From the NCBI GenBank assembly GCA_028023455.1, contig JAQFVV010012396.1, positions 7,664,085 to 7,728,084 on the forward strand: DNA of 64,000 nt, in the 5' to 3' direction. Below, piece after piece: positions 46,082 through 61,680 of the stretch. The notes under the pieces are model-generated. The model saw nothing but the letters and a program-made list of their open reading frames with translations, did not search any database and was not told the DNA's origin. Source of the stretch: Epiperipatus broadwayi. Lineage: Eukaryota > Onychophora > Udeonychophora > Euonychophora > Peripatidae. Position 1 is the first letter of the stretch. Every line of letters begins with the position of its first letter. A program made the translations under genes and the position numbers.

Positions 46082-49000
46082 CTTCAACTGGTATAAAAAC
46101 AAGACTTTATTATAAACTTCTCTTGTGAAATACTTTCAATGTAAATATATCTTAAAATGTATTTAATCCATTATTACCAGTGGTAGGTTTTATTTATGAA
46201 ACATATACCATTAGTTTTAAAACAATTGACTCATAGAAATTTTATGTTTCTAAGTACAAGTATATAAACTTTAATGCATTGTATAATTAATGGATGCAGT
46301 ATAGCTCTTTTGTTTTACATCAACATTTTATTTGAAATGTTAGAGATGATTAAAAGAAGTCAGCAAAATATGCCTATAATTGGCATAGATAATAACCTAA
46401 TATTGCTTTGCTGAATTATCAGAATCATGATGAATGATAACAGAGTTTATAAAAGAAATTTAAAATATACTATCTTTGTGAACATTAAAACAATTAAAAA
46501 GTAATAGTTTTATTCCACAAATAAAGCAAAAGAACTTTTAATAGCACTGATGTTTGCTCATAAAAAAGAGAAAAATATCAACTTTGTTAACAATCTTCTT
46601 CTTTTAAGAAAAAAATAATGGTACATGAGGAAAATACATTATAGAATATTTCTTTTTAAATGTTTTTTAATTTTGTTTATAAATTCATTAATTGTATTAA
46701 TAAAATATAGTAATTAATTAAATATAAATAATTACTTCTCTTAAAATAATGTTACAGTAGAATTTGGTCTATTCATTATAATGGTAATGATGTGTGTGTT
46801 TAATACTATTTATATTCATGAGTGGAAAAAGATTTAATTTACTTAATAGTGAATTTTTATTTAATATCAGGGATTTAATCATCATTCAGCTTAATTGTGA
46901 AAGGTTGCTATATATTTTTTGTTTAGTTATTACTTATTAATATAATAAATTATGTAATTGAGTATTATATGCATGTTTAATTCAATTAGTGAGATTTCAA
47001 TTAAAAATAAAAGTAAGTTCTTATTTGACTATTAAATATGTAAAAAATAAAACCTTAATGATTGCAATTTTCATCTGTCATTTTTAATTATAGTAAATAC
47101 AATCATGGTAAAGTTCATAAAAATAAAATTATTTTTTTAATTTTTTCTTGTCCACAATATAATTATGTGTTTTCTGACCATAAAAAGCATCACATTTAAC
47201 ATTTGCATGTAATTGGCCTTTTATGATTTCAAATAAAGTAAATAAAATTTTATTAATAAAAAATAAATTATAGTCTATTCTAATTTATGATTAGTAAAGA
47301 AAGATTCTTGAAATTAATTTTGTAGACTTTATATTGATACTGTTTACAATTCAGAAGATAGTTTTTATATCTTTAAAAAAATTATTTCATTGCATTTTTT
47401 ATCAAGTTTTTATTCAATGAAGTTCTTCATAAATATAGACAAAAAAATAGTTTCATTATTCTGTGAGAGGAAATGTAAAATTTTCCAAAGTTGAAAATTT
47501 TTAATATATAAATAGCTAGTGTTAGTATATCTCAGTTTACTGTATTCAGAAATGAGAGCTTCCAATCTATAGATACCATTGTAATTGTCTTTTAAAATAG
47601 AGACAATTCATTTTATATAAAATTTGATATATAAAATTTATTTTCCTTATGATATGCACATTAAATTTAAAGATAACATATATCATGTTTTTATTAATTA
47701 TAGCATTAGAATAAAGTATATTTAAACTAAATATACTTTTTTTCATAAATCTTCTATAAACAGAAGTTTTTAAATTAATATGATTAAACATTCAACATAT
47801 TTAAATCAGGACTTGATCTGTACAATTATTATTTTTGCTATAAAGGACCTTCATTTTAAATAAAATTTGTGAAAAAATAAAATTATTTTAAGCTTAATTA
47901 TTATTATTTTAACATTTAACAAAAATATATTGAAACGATGAAATTATTTTAAAAAATAAAAAAAAAAGCTTATTTTTATGCTTTACTAATATAAAGGAAG
48001 CAATTTTTGTTATAATGACGAATATAAAATGGATAACTCAGTAAATACAAATGTATGATGAAAACCATTGACTAAATAGCATATGCAAGATATTCTACAA
48101 TATTTCTTTTACTTGTTCATTTTTATCAAGTTCTATAAAGATTTTGTTACAAGTTTAATTATTTTACTTGATTATTTATATCTTTAATTATAAAAACCTT
48201 TATTTTTTAAAATTATTCTACATATCTGCTGAATAATAATTTTAATCATAAGCTAGAAAAATAAAATTAGAAAACTAATGCTAACACAAGGAAATAAATA
48301 AATTTCAAACTAGAGAGTGATAAAATTATAAAAGATCTAAATACTAATATGGGATGTCTTTATAAAAAAAAAAGAGTATTAAATAAAAAATGCATAGATT
48401 CTAAAGGGAATTTTCATATTAGTCAAGTCATGTTGTAATGTCACAAAAACAGATGGATATCCTTAATCATACATTCACAAAAAGCAAATAGTAATATTAA
48501 TGTATCTATCTTTAAAAGTTCAATTTGAGTTCAAATTTACACATAAAGTATTAAATTTGGTTAATTATACATATATATACTTTGATTTTGTATTATATAT
48601 TTTTCTGCTTAAATGTTTGTTTCGAAAATGTTTGTTTTTGAAAAGTAACTCTGTTCTAACCTAGTTAACATAAACTCTGTTCTAACCTATAATATAGAAT
48701 AGATTTCTTCTAAAAACCTGCATTTCAAATTATCATTGTACAGCAGATCATCTTGTATATAAGAAGTTGGAAATATTTATATTCATTGCATGAGACTCCA
48801 TTACAATCTTTATTTTTTTATTTCTCTTGTCATTTTAATTTACAAAATATTATTATGAAACCATTAATAAAAAGTGTGAGGAGTTGGAATCACTCTAATT
48901 ACATCCTTGAGTTTATTATTTCTCTTTAGTATCTCTGGCAGTCTAATCATTTGTTACATTTTGATAAATGTTTTTCAAAATTCAATAGCATTGTAAATTT

Positions 49001-51010
49001 ATATTTATTATTTCATTGCAGAAACTTTTATAGACAAATGCCTTTTCATAATGTATAAATCTAATGCAAATTGCAGTTTACACTCATTAATTCTTTCTAT
49101 AACTTGTCTTAATACTTGTATGTGATTTATTGTTTTACATCTATTGATTAGTCAATCTTGTACAAGGTGGCAGAACTGGAATGAGAAAATAGTTTGCTAT
49201 TTAAATACAAAAGTCCTGATATGATTTTTGGTTGTTATAACAATCCTGGCAAATAAATATAAGTGTTTACATTTATTAAAAAAACCAAGAACAACAAAAT
49301 GCATAGATATTAAACTGATGTTGAATTTATATAACTATATAAGCTAGTTGGCTTGTGGTCAAAACATTAAAATGCTTTTTAATTTCACGAAAATAGATTA
49401 ATATTAAAAAAATGAGTAGATGATGACTGTTAGAGATGCAACGGATCTAGATCCAAAACTTTTCAATGCTAAAAGTCACAACAGAAACTAGTTTGGTGAT
49501 ATGTGATAGGACAGGTCTAAATAAAGATTTATTAAGTTCTACCATCTGGTATTTATTGATTGATCAAGTAGAACCAGAAATAGATTTGTTTGCTATAACA
49601 ATTTTTAAATTTTTACTTATAGTTCACATTTCTTGGTATTTATTATTTAGCAATATGGGTACACATTTTTTTTTGGATATGTATGTGTGGAAGGGGAATA
49701 TTGAAAGTTATATTTGGGTATCCACATATAATTTGGATTAATTATATTAGTAATATCTAACTATTTTATAAAAAGTGCAATTAAAATCACAATATCAATT
49801 TTATCTTTTGTCAATTCAATGGTTTTGTAAAATTAGTTACTTTACGAAAAATGTCTTATACAGTATATACTTTTTTTTATCAAAAAATTTCTCTCTTCAT
49901 TTTAATAGCATATAAATGGGATTTACCCGCTGACGAAGAAGCTGCTAAAACCAAAACAATTAAATAGGCCGAGTACTTTGGAGGTTTTTCCTCATAATAA
50001 AAAAAAATCTCAAGCTTATAAACCTTGCATGCATAATTAGTTGAAAAAATATAGAGTTATGATTGGTTAATAACAAAAAAATATACATATTGTTTTTGAT
50101 AAATAAATAAAAATGTCAGGAAATTTGCTATAAACTTTAAAGTAGTATTTTATTAATAAAATAATTGTTTTGAAACTGCCAAATTATTATTTTGTCACTA
50201 GCACTAGTAATGTTCAAAATAAAATGCCAAATTACAAAACACACGCACAACAAATAATCCTGCTCTCACAAAAAAAGTAGTCTATTGTTATTATTTATAT
50301 TCTAAGATGAAAATAATTATAAAAATTTGTCATGTAAGGAATTATTATCTGTTAAAAAGCAAAATTACCAAAAAAAAAAAAAAAGCTATGCAAGAAATAA
50401 AAATGTATAATTAGATATTGAATTCCACCCATATAATAACTGTCTAAAGAAAAAAAAGATACCCATAAAATTTTAAAAGGAGAATATGTCTGTCTCTCAT
50501 GCTTGGAATAAAACATTTAAACCAGCTATATGCTAGGAATGACTAAAAGTAGTGAAAGTATATGATATTTTTAATGAAATACTTAAAAGTGCAATTGCAT
50601 AAAATTTTTAGGGAAAAATTGGAGAAATTTGTCAACATTTAAAACCTCTCAATCTAATTAGAACTTTTAACAAGGAAATAGTTAGTTAAAGAATTATTCC
50701 AAAAGTTGTAATATTACATTTTAAATGAAAAGGAAAAGTTTAATATTCTTATTTATTATTTTCACATAATAATTCCATAATCTAATGTAATTGTATTTAT
50801 GCTTTATTGTTATAGAAAATAACAATGCAACACACTGAAGAAAATATTAATTATTACTGATATTTTTAATATTTTTTGCATTTCCTTTATAACAAAAGAG
50901 GAATGAGTGCAAAAAGTGATTGTTGAAATATAATATGTGTATGTAAGATTCTAATAGTAATTTAATGAATTTTAGTTTAAACAAATATGTTTAAACTAAT
51001 AATATGTATA
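46082..51010. other. AT-rich stretch without recognised genes
   Basis: A 24-bp duplication around AACTCTGTTCTAACCTA sits at 48645-48690. The frame at 49466-49741 (91 codons) has no recognisable domain. A motif CTGACGAAGAAGC at about 49931 is noted under rejected items. Confidence 0.45.
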
Positions 51011-51316
51011 GGTTAGTAATTACACAACATTTCGAGTAGTATTATTCTCCACTCTTCTTCAGGTGTTGCTTGGCCTATATGCACAGTGACAATATTTGCT
51101 TAGAAGTTGAACTCGCACCTTTAGATTCTTGAATATCGAATTTAAGGCAAATGCTCTATTAAATTCGATCACTTGCCTTAAATTTGATATTCAAGAATCT
51201 AAAGGTGCGAGTTCGACTTCTAAGTGAATATTGTCACTGTGCATATAGGCTAGCAACATCTGAAGAAGAGTGGAGAATAATACTATTCAAAACATTGTGT
51301 AATTACTAACCTGTAG
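51011..51316. repeat. tRNA-derived SINE C, head-to-head inverted pair 1
   Basis: Left arm (minus, about 51011-51157) and right arm (plus, about 51160-51316) are inverted copies. Each has a B-box (GAGTTCGACTTC at 51209 in the plus copy) and the tail TGAAGAAGAGTGGAGAATAA followed by CATTGTGTAATTACTAACC. The tRNA-like heads meet in the centre and the A-box region is mostly lost. Confidence 0.75.
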
Positions 51317-51739
51317 TAATATGTATGTATGTGCAAGCTGTACATTCAAATATTTATTTTAATTATTCATGAGAAGATAAGAGTAAAATAATTTCTACCA
51401 AATTATATTGCTTTTAAAGCTCCATTTATAAAAATTATATTTATGCCAATTTTTTTGTCAGTTACATGTCTTCTGTCTAATTTCTGACATTTTGTAAACA
51501 AAATATTAAATCATATGCATATTGCACCTAATTCAGCTAATATTGCATACTGATTGAGTGATTCTAGAATAAGCCATAACTAGGAAATATTCAGAGTTTA
51601 ACATCATTTATGCAATTTTACTTATTGGCATCTGTGTAGAAAGAATACAACTATTATTATTTACATATTTTAGTAACAATGTTTTAGCTAGTGGAATTTA
51701 ATAGCATGAAACCATTAAGATTTATGTTTTAACATTCAC

Positions 51740-52310
51740 ACTAATAAATATTCACTAAGGCAATAAACCTCAAGAGTGTGCACTTGAAAATGTGAAGGCA
51801 GGGACCTCCACAGGTCTTAACCACAAGCTTACACCTTGGAAGAAAAGAGGGGACCCCTTCTCTACCTCAACCTACTCTCTATATAAATAGCTGAAGCTGA
51901 AGTGACCAGACCCAAGAGCGTGAAGCCATTCAACACTTCACTGATTAAGTCCACAATTCCTATTACCAATTAGTACTCATGAAATCTTTTGATTCACAAT
52001 GAGTCAATGGAATCTCATAGTTAGAAATCCATTACGATAATTTTTAAAGTTGTAACTCATTGTGAATCAAAAGATTTCATGAGTACTAATTGGTAATAGG
52101 AATTGTGGATTTAATCAGTGAAGTGTTGAATGGCTTCGAGCTTTCAGGTCTGGCCGCTTCAGATTCACCTATTTATATAGAAAGTAGGTTGAGGGTAGAA
52201 AAGGGTTCCTCTCTTTTTTTCCAAGGTGTAAGCTTGTGGTTAAGACCTGTGGAGGTCCCTGCCTTTGCATTTTCAAGCGCACACTCTTGAGGTTTATTGC
52301 TTTAATGAAT
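51740..52310. repeat. Repeat family E, inverted pair (copy 2)
   Basis: Minus arm about 51748-52003 and plus arm about 52050-52310, separated by a ~46-bp loop. They pair over ~255 bp, including CATGAGTACTAATTGGTAAT and AATTGTGG. Ends match copy 1. The open frame at 52090-52290 is a reading of this repeat. Confidence 0.8.
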
Positions 52311-52742
52311 GTTACTTATGTGATCAATGTGTATTAAATAAATTTATAATTGCCAATAAATATTTTTGATTCAGTTAATTAAGCAAATAAAGGAATTTAC
52401 AATTAATAATTTCATATGAGGACATTAAATTTCATCCAAGAGGAATGTGTATTTTACCCAAGGAGGCTTTCTCTCTTTTTATTTTTTGGCACCCCCATTG
52501 GTAATTATATTGTTACTATTTATTGGTCCTAGAGAACTTATGTAATCTTTTGATACTAAGAATGTCATGATTATTTGTTTATCGACTATGAACACAGTTT
52601 GGCATCATGACTCACATCACTGGCATTATTATTCAAATCAGGAGTGTTCAATATATGGAAACATTCTCATTTAATACTATCCATATTTTATGTGCTTATT
52701 ATATCGTCATTGTAACTGGATAATCTCTTTTGATTAATGTAC

Positions 52743-53277
52743 TACAGCAGTCAGCAACCTTTTAGATATTGGGATCACTAACAATCTTTAGAAGTACGAA
52801 TAAATACGAGCGTTGAGTATGATATATATGTATATTTATTAATAATTTTAATTTTAATACAAAAATAATAATAAATAATATTAAAAATTAGTGCGACATT
52901 TGCTGCTCTCCGTTTAAAATTATTTTACTAATCCTTGGCTCCAAGTGGTGTCACCGCAACACGTAAAGGAGTTTCTATGCCGCTGACCAAGTAGGAGTTA
53001 ATTAAACGCCTTTGAGATAGTTGTTTTGCAAGTCACAATAGTATTTTGTAACAAATCAATTAGCAATACTATGTTTGTTTGTTTTTTATTATTAAAAGGA
53101 GAAATTTATTCTTATTATGTTTTTGTTCTATAATAATACAGCTTAAACAAAATTTATTTTTTATTTAAATGAGCTTAGCGAATTTAAATAGTATCGGAAT
53201 TTCTTGGCGGACCATTAAAATTACGTTACGGACCACGCGGACCACTAATTGCCGACTGCTGTACTGTAGTACAGTTA
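52743..53277. mobile_element. hAT-like non-autonomous element (MITE)
   Basis: Termini CAGCAGTCAGCAACC and TTGCCGACTGCTG are inverted repeats of the type seen in hAT elements. The interior is AT-rich, with GGACCACGCGGACCACTAAT near the right end. There is no transposase. Target duplication is unclear because the flanks (GTACTA) are themselves palindromic. Confidence 0.65.
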
Positions 53278-54410
53278 GTAGTGAAGCAAAACATCTCAGC
53301 TGAGCTCAGAAATGATGATTGACTTGTGTAAGTCCAATCAATTCTTTTACATAATATATATATACATACACTTATTGCGAAACAGAAAGAAATAGATTGA
53401 ACAAAATATTGTTTATTCTTTTTTTTACAAATAATTTAAATCTTTTTTAAAAAAATAGCCTATATGATCTTATAAATTACTTGCTTTTAAAAAAAATATA
53501 TTTTTTTAATAGTTTGCAAAATAAAGGTATTTATCTAAATTGTAAATATTTTTCAATAAATTAAAAAAAAAATGCAGTCAGATTAAAAATAAATAAACTA
53601 ATAAAAGAATTTTTAATTTATATAAATTGTTACCTGCATTTTTTAACCAATACAAAAAAAAATCTTAAAAAAACACCAGTTTTTGTAAATGTTTATTTAG
53701 AATAAAAGCTACTTATTTTAACATTAAATTAAAACCAAACAAAAGACACTAACTGGTTTAAAAGTAGAGAAAGAAGTTAAAAAGAAATTGGATAACACTT
53801 TACAAAAAATTATAAAAAAGAATGAAAAAAACATATACAAAGTTTTTTCTCTTTATAAACTATTGTATATAAAATAATACGTTATACCTATATTTAAATA
53901 AAAAAAAGTAAATAAATGTGGCATTGTGACAATAACTTTTAATAAAAGAAGAAATAAATATTAAGCAGAAATAAATGCTTAATTATTTTTTTAGATCAGT
54001 TCTGTATTTCAAAAAATAAAAAAAAGAAATAAATAGAAGCGCCTTCTGGGGAATTTTTTTAAAATTCAAAGAAATGGTGTAACAACTGTAAAAAATGTTT
54101 ACTGCATACTGTTTGACTTTTGCATTAGTTATATATTTTGAGTGTGTGTGTGAGAGTGCAAGAACTATTTATTAACATGAATAATATTTAGCTAAAATTT
54201 TACAGTAGAAAACAGAAAGAAAAAAACATATATGTTGACAAATTGCGACCAGAGTATCAAATTCCATAATCACAAAAACATGTTAGCTACCTGATTATTA
54301 AAAAGCATAGCAAGATGAACTATATTATATAAACAACTTTTAACTTGCCATTTTTGTAGCATTGAAATATTTAGCATTTTCAAGTCCACATGAATTATAA
54401 CTTCATCCTG
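53278..54410. other. AT-rich stretch, nothing recognised
   Basis: No feature could be supported. Confidence 0.5.
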
Positions 54411-54411
54411 T

Positions 54412-54905
54412 TCAACCCTTGGTCCGCGGCCCGGTGCCGGGCCGCAGAACTTTTCTGCAGGTCCGCGTGCTAGACGGGCAGTAAAAAGTTTGTAATAATA
54501 AATAATGAGTTTAAACTTTTAATTAATATAGCCAATTTTTATTTATTTTTTCATCTCATTTTTAGACAATTAAAAAAAAAAGAAAACAGAACGAAAACAA
54601 AATCTAATCAATCATTCATAAATTAATTTGTTTTTCTAGTTATCACAGATGTTTATTGGGGGAGGGGGGGTAGAATTAAATTTTGTATTACTTTTCTAAA
54701 AAAATTATATAAACTCTATATATATATAAAACTTTATCTTATATATTTAACATTATTGTTTTGATCAGTTACAACAATTATGCTTAAGAAAATTTATCTA
54801 TAGACTTCTGCCGGTCTACGAAATCTTATCCTTATTTTTGCTGATCCGCAGAATCTTATCCTTATTTTTACTGGTCCGCAGGTGTGAAAAGGTTGAAGCC
54901 CAATG
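54412..54905. mobile_element. hAT-like MITE with GC-rich ends
   Basis: The left end TTCAACCCTTGGTCCGCGG and the right end (reverse complement CTTCAACCTTTTCACACCTG) are imperfect inverted repeats, typical of hAT ends that read like 'TTCAACC..tGGTCCGCGG'. A CCGGTCTACGA/GGTCCGCAG region precedes the right end, where a ~30-bp unit with GAATCTTATCCTTATTTTT is duplicated. There is no transposase. Confidence 0.65.
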
Positions 54906-56870
<1,965 letters not shown>

Positions 56871-59236
56871 ATTTTTCTAAAGTTGGAGTGGTCATATTTA
56901 TTTACCAGTAGCTCTAGGTCATAATGAAAACTTTGACTTAATTAAGACTAGCATTTTTATGAAATGTATTATAATTGAGTGGGCTAATGTTCTTTTTAGT
57001 TTTAGATTAATAGAAATATTAATTCTGTCTATATATAGCCAGAATTATATAATGTCCAACATTTTTATTAATAAAAAAATAGGGTAGATCAGACTAAAGT
57101 TGTCTATATTATGGCAACTATAACACAAGTAGAGACCATTAATTCAAATATTTTTTATTTAAAACATCTAGTATTTGAACAAAATTTCAATGGTAATCTT
57201 TATTTTTTATAATAAATAAATCACTTTGTAAATGTAATTACAAACAGAATATTAATAAAATACATTCAGCAATAATTACCTGTAAATTAATAAGCCTAAT
57301 TACCGTGAACTACCTGTTTTTCTCTTATTTTAAACAAAGCTCAAGTTTACAATGAATGACAAAGATACAGGGAGTCTTTACTTTCATACATTTTATTTTC
57401 ATACAATTTGCTATTTCATACACATTTTATACTTTTGATTTTTATTGATATATATGACAAAATGCACATACTTTTATCTAATGATTCTTCCTTTCTCATG
57501 GACTATTAGTCACTAGTCCTCCCAACATCTCTGACTTTAATCATATCCATTTTTGGCATTACAGGTTCAGTTTTGAGCAGGGATGTTTTGAGTCAGTGTG
57601 CATTGATAAGTTGTGTCTTGTCAGTTTATGTTAGAACATGTGCTATCACTTTATATACATTTCTATTTTGGTCTAAATATATTAATTCATAAACATGAGT
57701 AAAATACAAAAAACAGCAGTGTTGATATGGACAAAAAGAAATCAATGTCTCATAATCTCCATAAGATCGAGACAAAGATGGTGAATCTTTTGCTTTAATT
57801 GACTGTTCGTATAATTTAACTTGATTGACAATATGTTCAATCATGAAAATCAAAAACAAAATTAAGGAATATTTTCAAATTCATACATTGACATGCTTTT
57901 AATTTTTTTAATATCATTTGTTATATGCATATGATAGTGTCACACATGTCTATATACTGTATTTAGCCTCATTTTTTTCTCAATTAAAATTTAAAAAAAT
58001 TTAGATAAAAAATATTTTCAAAGTATGAAAATTTATTATATATCAAAAATTCTTTAAACCTTGTTTTTAAAAAATAGAAACATAATATTTAAAAAACCCT
58101 TTTTGATGTTTTTTTTTACGTTGCTCTATACATTTCAAAAACCAATTTGGTATGAAAGTATAGAACTACCTGTAATTTCTTTAAATTTGAAAAATTTTGG
58201 CAATGATGTTTTATGTGTAATAAGTATATTGATTATATAATATAAACCCAAAAATATATTCATATATTAATAGAATATAATGGAACCAAATGTTTAGTAC
58301 TAAGCATTCTTTATATATAACTGTTTTTTTCATAAAAATATTTACAATTTGAATGGATGATGAAATGGTGATTATATTTTTAGAGATTTAATTAGTTTAA
58401 TCTAAATTTTTTATTGTTAATATTTTTAATTTAATAAATAATAAAATAATGATCACCTAAATAAATTATTATAGTCTGTGTATACTGTGAACAGAATTTG
58501 ATTCTCTTGAAAGCCACCATGTCCAAAATGTAGAAATGATTAATAGTAATAGTAATAGATTATGATATTGTTTGAATAAATTTTTATAATAATATAAAAA
58601 AATCATATGTTCAGTATTCTGAGAGATCTTGCAATAATTAAGCACCAGCAAAACAAATTAGTCACAATAGTTCTGTTTAATTGATCAAAGTGAAGTTATT
58701 TATTTTTATCAATTGTGAATTGAATACAGGAATCTGTAACTCTTAAGTCTGTCATTTTACCAATGCTCTAAACTACCACAAAGTCTTATAGTGTAATTAA
58801 AGTAAAAATATACGTGCTCTTTTAGTACATGACCTCCGCCATTTTAAATGTAAAAAACTGTTAGTAATAATTAAAATGTAGAAAACATTTTTTCTTTTTT
58901 TAATCATTATAATTTTTCAAAATAAATAATTGATGATATTTTTATCAGATGTAGAATAAAAGTTGTTAGTTCTTATTTTATAAGTACTATGATTATAATT
59001 TTTAGCATATAGTGACATTTTTATTAAGTATAACATTGTATATGTTTATGAATAAAATACAGTGAGTTTTAAAAACACATGGTGCTATGATTAATGAAGT
59101 AATTCATAAATAATCTGGTATAAATCTTTTTTAATTACTATTCACAAATTATGAAAGATTAGAATTATTATTATTATTCTTTCTCCTCATTATTATTATA
59201 AATTTATTTAAATGCACATTGATTACACAAGTAATA
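56871..59236. other. AT-rich stretch, nothing recognised
   Basis: Frames at 57626 and 58469 (minus) show no domain. Confidence 0.5.
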
Positions 59237-59402
59237 TTTACTAAGGCTGTAACCTCAAGAATGTGCACATGAAAATGTGATAGTAGGGATCTCTACAGGT
59301 CTTAACCACAAGCTTCCATAGTATAAGCTTGTGGTTAAGACCTGTAGAAGTCCCTACTATCGCATTTTCACACGCACATTCTTGAGGTTACAGCTTTAGT
59401 AA
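59237..59402. repeat. Repeat family E, short inverted pair (copy 3)
   Basis: Arms about 59237-59311 and 59323-59402 meet around CCATAGTA. They share AAGCTTGTGGTTAAGACCTG and CTCAAGAATGTGCAC-type sequence with copies 1 and 2, and end in AATATTACTT on both sides. Confidence 0.8.
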
Positions 59403-60613
59403 ATATTACTTCTTATTATTATAATATAATGGTTCCTTCCAACATCACTTTGATTTCATGGTGAACAAATCTCTCAGAAGTACAGGAATTATTTATAAAT
59501 ATAAAAAAATATTCAATAAATTAACAAAAAGTTTTTTATGTCTTTGTTATTCCCCATCTTGGAGTAAGGATCAATTGTATGGAATCCTTATTCTAAGGCA
59601 AATATAATCAAAATTCAGTTTATTATTAAAAATTTTTTTAAATTCACTAATCTAAATAATGATATCATCATGTTAATAATGAAACAAAAATCAAAACATT
59701 TTAAATTTTTGCATAAAATTATTTTCCAAAATATTTCTATAGCTAACTTACATTTTAAGTTTTATATCAAGAAAGAATATTACCACAATCACTCTCACAA
59801 TATTTTTCAACTTAAAATTTGTAGATCTAATATAATAAAATTCTCTCCTCTGTGTTGTTTATCCAGAACTTATAATAAAGGCTTTATAAATAAAGATATT
59901 TTTGATCTAGATTTTAACCAATTCATTAAAGTATCTTAAAAAAATATTGTTAAGTCCTAAATTGGCAGACCAGCTTCTTATTTATGTATTTTATTCTTTT
60001 TTTTACTTTGTTTATATTATTTTATGTTTTTTTTAATGTTAATCTATATTTGTTTGTATTAATTTACTTTATATTTTATAATTGGCTTAGTGTTGTGGAT
60101 ATGTACATTAAATAAAGAATGGACTGAATTATTATAATTAATTATACATACTAATCTTATCAAAGAATAATCTGTAGGCTTTTCTTTAATGTGATCACTA
60201 CAAATAGATTATAAATTGATTAAATTGTTTCTCATGTTATTGTTTCAACTAATTCTCTGACTGTTTTGTAGTTTTAATGAAAGTTATTGTGAGTTGTCTT
60301 CTCTTTTTTATCTAGAGTAATAAACCTGTTTTATTATCTTCTTAAAAAAAGATTATTTTTATGGTAATAAGGATCCCAATACTATTCAGCTTTCTGCTTC
60401 TGAAATGCAAAACTTCATTATATAATTAATTCAATTAATTATTTTTATATATATAACTTTACTAGTAATAAACTATACACAAATATATTAGATCTTATAA
60501 CATGTTGGACTATTTTCCTTCATCTATCAGTAAATGTTGAATGTATAAATTTTAAACTTTATTTAAAACTTTTTCAAATATAAACAACTTGTTAGTTATA
60601 ACACACAAATAGA
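59403..60613. other. AT-rich stretch with one unassigned frame
   Basis: The 89-codon frame at 59670-59939 ends ICRSNIIKFSPLCCLSRTYN plus a short acidic tail. The layout faintly recalls the C-terminal end of some LINE ORF2 proteins, but this is not enough to assign it. Confidence 0.35.
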
Positions 60614-61145
60614 TAACACAGGTTAGTAGTGACCTAATGTTTTGAGTAGCTGCAGGTGTTGTTAGCCTGAGAAGTGACAGTATTAGCATAGGAGTCAAAC
60701 TCACATCTTTAGATTCTCGAATATTGAATTTAGTGCAAACACTCAAAACAGTTGAGCTATCCAATTGAACTCAGCTGGTTAGAGCATTTTCCTTAAATTT
60801 GACATTTGAAAATCTAAAGATGTGAGTTTGACTCTTATGCTAATATTGTCACCGGTCAGACTGACAACATCTTAAGGAGACAAAGGCAAAACTCTCCATA
60901 CAGTAGTGCCACCCTGTGCCAAACAGAGTAATCAATGGATGACAGAAGGCTTGTGCATAAAATCCCTATCTAGTGCCTACTCATCCAATATTACTCTTTT
61001 TGACACAGGGTGGCAATACTGTATGGAGAGTTTTGCCTTTGTTTACAACAATTATGTGCTAGTATAGAGATGGTGATAATGTGATCTTAAGGAGAGTTGA
61101 GAATAATATTACTCGAAACATTGGGTCACTACTAACCTGTGCTAT
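60614..61145. repeat. SINE C, inverted pair 2 with a nested fold-back insertion
   Basis: The minus copy (about 60618-60764) and plus copy (about 60767-60880 and 61046-61140) meet at CCAATTGAACTCAGCTGG, where two A-boxes (TCAGCTGGTTAGAGC on plus) face each other. The plus copy is interrupted by an element at 60881-61045. Its tail reads GAGAATAATATTACTCGAAA. Confidence 0.75.
60881..61045. mobile_element. Short fold-back element related to D
   Basis: Terminal arms GGCAAAACTCTCCATACAG and CTGTATGGAGAGTTTTGCC are perfect inverted repeats. They continue into GTGCCACCCTGTG against CACAGGGTGGCA with few mismatches. The loop contains GTAATCAATGGATGAC and GTGCATAAAATCCC, as in element D at 7.5 kb. It lacks D's hammerhead-bearing body. 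It is inserted inside SINE C pair 2 and so is younger than it. Confidence 0.75.
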
Positions 61146-61400
61146 CTATTTGTGTTATTACTAACAAATTGGTTGTATTTAAAAAAGTTTAATAAAGTTT
61201 AAAATTTGTTATACATTCAACATTTAATGATATATGACAGAGATAGTATGCACAAATATTTATGTTTTTGCAAAATATAAATTTACAATCAAAAGTTTGA
61301 TGAAACTACAACTGTAATGGTAAGATCCAAATATGAAAAGTATCATATTCTAATATAACACAATTAATTATTTATTATTTTGGGCATTTTCTTTTATTAT

Positions 61401-61680
61401 ATATATATATAAAATACATATTTTGTGGGTTCATCCGTGTTAAAAACTTTTAATATCAATATACCGACGTTTCGACTTGGTCACACAAGCCATCCACAGA
61501 GTTATAACTCTGTGGATGGCTTGTGTGACCAAGTCGAAACGTCTCTGTGGATGGCTTGTGTGACCAAGTCGAAACGTCGGTATATTGATATTAAAAGTTT
61601 TTAACACGGATGAACCCGCAAAATATGTATTTTATATATTTAACCCGTGCAAATCTTCGTTTTAACATATATATATATAT
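61401..61680. repeat. Fold-back element F, copy 2, between TA runs
   Basis: (TA)n, AAAATACATATTTTGTGGG, GACGTTTCGACTTGGTCACA, then the inverted CTCTGTGGATGGCTTGTG with a 35-bp tandem duplication (from 61508 and 61543). GTCGAAACGTCGGTATATTG follows, and the element ends ATCTTCGTTTTAACA before a TA run. Arms are ~95 bp and nearly perfect. It is younger than copy 1. Confidence 0.8.

Noticed and set aside
49925-49960. CTGACGAAGAAGCTGC as another hammerhead
   Set aside because: It fits CUGANGA, but the GAA block is not in place (AAAACC instead) and neither stem I nor stem III can be drawn.
52090-52290. 66-codon frame at 52.1 kb
   Set aside because: It is the plus-arm reading of repeat family E; the other copies do not keep the frame.
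44980-52310. Hammerhead in repeat family E (CACTGATTAAGTCC)
   Set aside because: The core would be CTGATTA, losing the essential G, and no GAA with a following stem is found.
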